Shown here: positions 5,492 through 6,255 of the stretch, one piece after another | Numbering within the stretch: position 1 is the stretch's first letter | Layout of the letters: every line of letters begins with the position of its first letter | Origin: Dehalococcoidia bacterium | GTDB lineage: Bacteria; Chloroflexota; Dehalococcoidia; JAENJB01 | NCBI GenBank assembly: GCA_030690705.1 | Contig: JAUYGE010000042.1 | Span: 1 to 6,255, forward strand | DNA: 6,255 nt | Reading direction: 5' to 3' | Translations under genes and position numbers: made by a program | The notes under the pieces: model-generated | What the model was told of the DNA's origin: nothing | Seen by the model: the letters and a program-made list of their open reading frames with translations, nothing else | The model's database searches: none

Positions 5492-6255
5492 GTTCTATCA
5501 CCACTACTCTGTCCAATCCGGCCAGGTCCTTTACTACCCTGGCGCTCGCTCCGAGCATAGCTGCGGCGGCGGCCCTGGTCACGTCGGCTCCTTGATCGGC
5601 CCCTATTTCCAGCATGATCGCGCCTCCCGGCCTCAGCCGGCGTGGTGCTTGGGCCAGGAGACCGCGGATAAGGTCGAGCCCGTCGCTTCCTCCGTCCAGC
5701 GCCATCCGCGGCTCGTATAGCGCTATCTCAGGAGCGAGGGCAGCTAGGGCGGACGTAGGGACATAGGGAAGGTTGGCCAGAATGACATCCACCGGCTCTG
5801 GTAGGGGCTCCAGAAGGTTGCCCTGGAGGAGCAGGACCCGGTCCTGCACGCCGTGGCGCAGGCAGTTGAGGAAGGCCACCTGGAGGGCCTTCGTGGAGGA
5901 GTCCGCGGCGTACACCCTGGCCTCCGGCAGGTGATGTGCCAGGGCCACAGCGATAGCCCCGCTGCCGGTCCCGATATCCGCTAATACAGGGGCCTGGGTG
6001 CCATGCTGCGTTAGAAGCCTCAAACACTCCTCTACCAAGGTCTCCGTCTCAGGACGGGGTATAAGGACACGCTGGTCCACGTAGAAGTCCAGGGCGAAGA
6101 ATTCCTTAACCCCGGTGATATAGGCCAGGGGCTCGCGCCTCTCCCGCCGGTCCAAGAGACACTTGTAGGCTTCTGCGTCTTCCGCGTCTACCGGCTCATC
6201 TCTGTGGGCATACAGGTAGGCTCGTGACGCGTCAAGCACGCGCATTAGAAGTACT
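5481..6255 (-). CDS. prmC: peptide chain release factor glutamine N5-methyltransferase, 5' end cut by window
   Basis: PrmC (HemK) methylates the glutamine of the GGQ motif in release factors RF1 and RF2 with S-adenosylmethionine, which raises termination efficiency. Numbering from the Met at 6245, residues 1-70 belong to the helical N-terminal domain and linker, with EPLAYITG and VLIPRPETE typical of the family. The SAM-binding fold follows with DIGTGSG (90-96) and acidic Asp115. The catalytic tetrapeptide reads NLPY (158-161) where NPPY is canonical. The C-terminus LDRVVVIELAA is complete. The Met at 6245 is probably not the start. The frame stays open to the edge and adds Val-Leu-Leu, and LLM-RVL-DASRAYLYAH aligns with the family's internal LLL-HVL-xxSRxxLxxH helix. 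About 20-30 residues are missing. It lies upstream of, and overlaps by 11 nt, the HAD gene. In many bacteria prfA lies just upstream; here that would be outside the window. Confidence 0.9.
   Translation of the reverse strand, partial: VLLMRVLDASRAYLYAHRDEPVDAEDAEAYKCLLDRRERREPLAYITGVKEFFALDFYVDQRVLIPRPETETLVEECLRLLTQHGTQAPVLADIGTGSGAIAVALAHHLPEARVYAADSSTKALQVAFLNCLRHGVQDRVLLLQGNLLEPLPEPVDVILANLPYVPTSALAALAPEIALYEPRMALDGGSDGLDLIRGLLAQAPRRLRPGGAIMLEIGADQGADVTRAAAAAMLGASARVVKDLAGLDRVVVIELAA
5497..5502 (-). promoter_or_regulatory. Shine-Dalgarno for the TTG start of the HAD gene
   Basis: On the minus strand GGTGAT, complementary to the 16S rRNA 3' end (GGAGGTGAT core), lies 5 nt before the TTG at 5491-5489 and inside the last codons of prmC. 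An in-frame TAG at 5497-5495 blocks any earlier start. This makes TTG the likeliest initiation codon; the next TTG, at codon 9, has no such site. Confidence 0.6.

Noticed and set aside
6243..6245. ATG at 6245 as the prmC start
   Set aside because: The frame stays open to the edge, the residues just upstream (Val-Leu-Leu) fit the family's internal helix, and the protein would lack the first part of its N-terminal domain.
1..6255. CRISPR array, tRNA or rRNA genes, toxin-antitoxin or phage genes
   Set aside because: No regularly spaced direct repeats, cloverleaf or conserved rRNA segments, and no such protein motifs were seen on either strand.

Overview
The window looks like ordinary GC-rich bacterial chromosome carrying one insertion sequence. 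It holds three cellular genes, all on the minus strand (right to left), and one transposase on the plus strand. Gene content, a TTG start, GC-rich codons, short GC-rich palindromes and a GAGCGCAGCGAAGGGTCT-type dispersed repeat would fit an environmental bacterium such as a member of the Chloroflexota. That placement is a weak inference; no marker in the window fixes the taxon.

Right part (4655-6255): a prmC-like gene for the glutamine methyltransferase of peptide release factors enters from beyond the right edge, so its start is outside the window. Its stop overlaps by 11 nt the TTG start of a Cof-type HAD phosphatase gene, so the two are probably co-transcribed and translationally coupled.

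Middle (about 2885-4533): an IS1182-family insertion sequence with an intact DDE transposase, a likely extended -10 promoter, a Shine-Dalgarno sequence and candidate imperfect terminal inverted repeats. It points against the flanking genes. The 289 nt between the transposase stop and the HAD stop hold tandem GC hairpins, the candidate right IS end, a REP-like repeat and a hairpin that may end the HAD transcript.

Left part (1-2884): a gene for a 758-residue molybdenum hydroxylase large subunit of the xanthine dehydrogenase family. It has its own sigma70-like promoter (TTGACG-17-TACCAT) and a strong AGGAGGT ribosome binding site that places the start seven codons inside the longest ORF. No FAD or 2Fe-2S partner subunit lies in the window. 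Between this gene and the IS (2641-3021) lie its promoter and leader, a cluster of three adjacent hairpins, the candidate left IS end and the IS promoter. Positions 1-363 are non-coding as far as can be seen. They contain a possible terminator hairpin and, at the extreme left, a minus-strand promoter overlapped by a perfect 10-bp inverted repeat, which looks like the operator-controlled promoter of the next gene to the left.

I do not see a new defence, mobile or metabolic system here. The points most worth checking are the operator-promoter at 2-42, active-site substitutions in the molybdenum hydroxylase, its lack of nearby partner subunits, and the three-hairpin cluster at 2787-2837.
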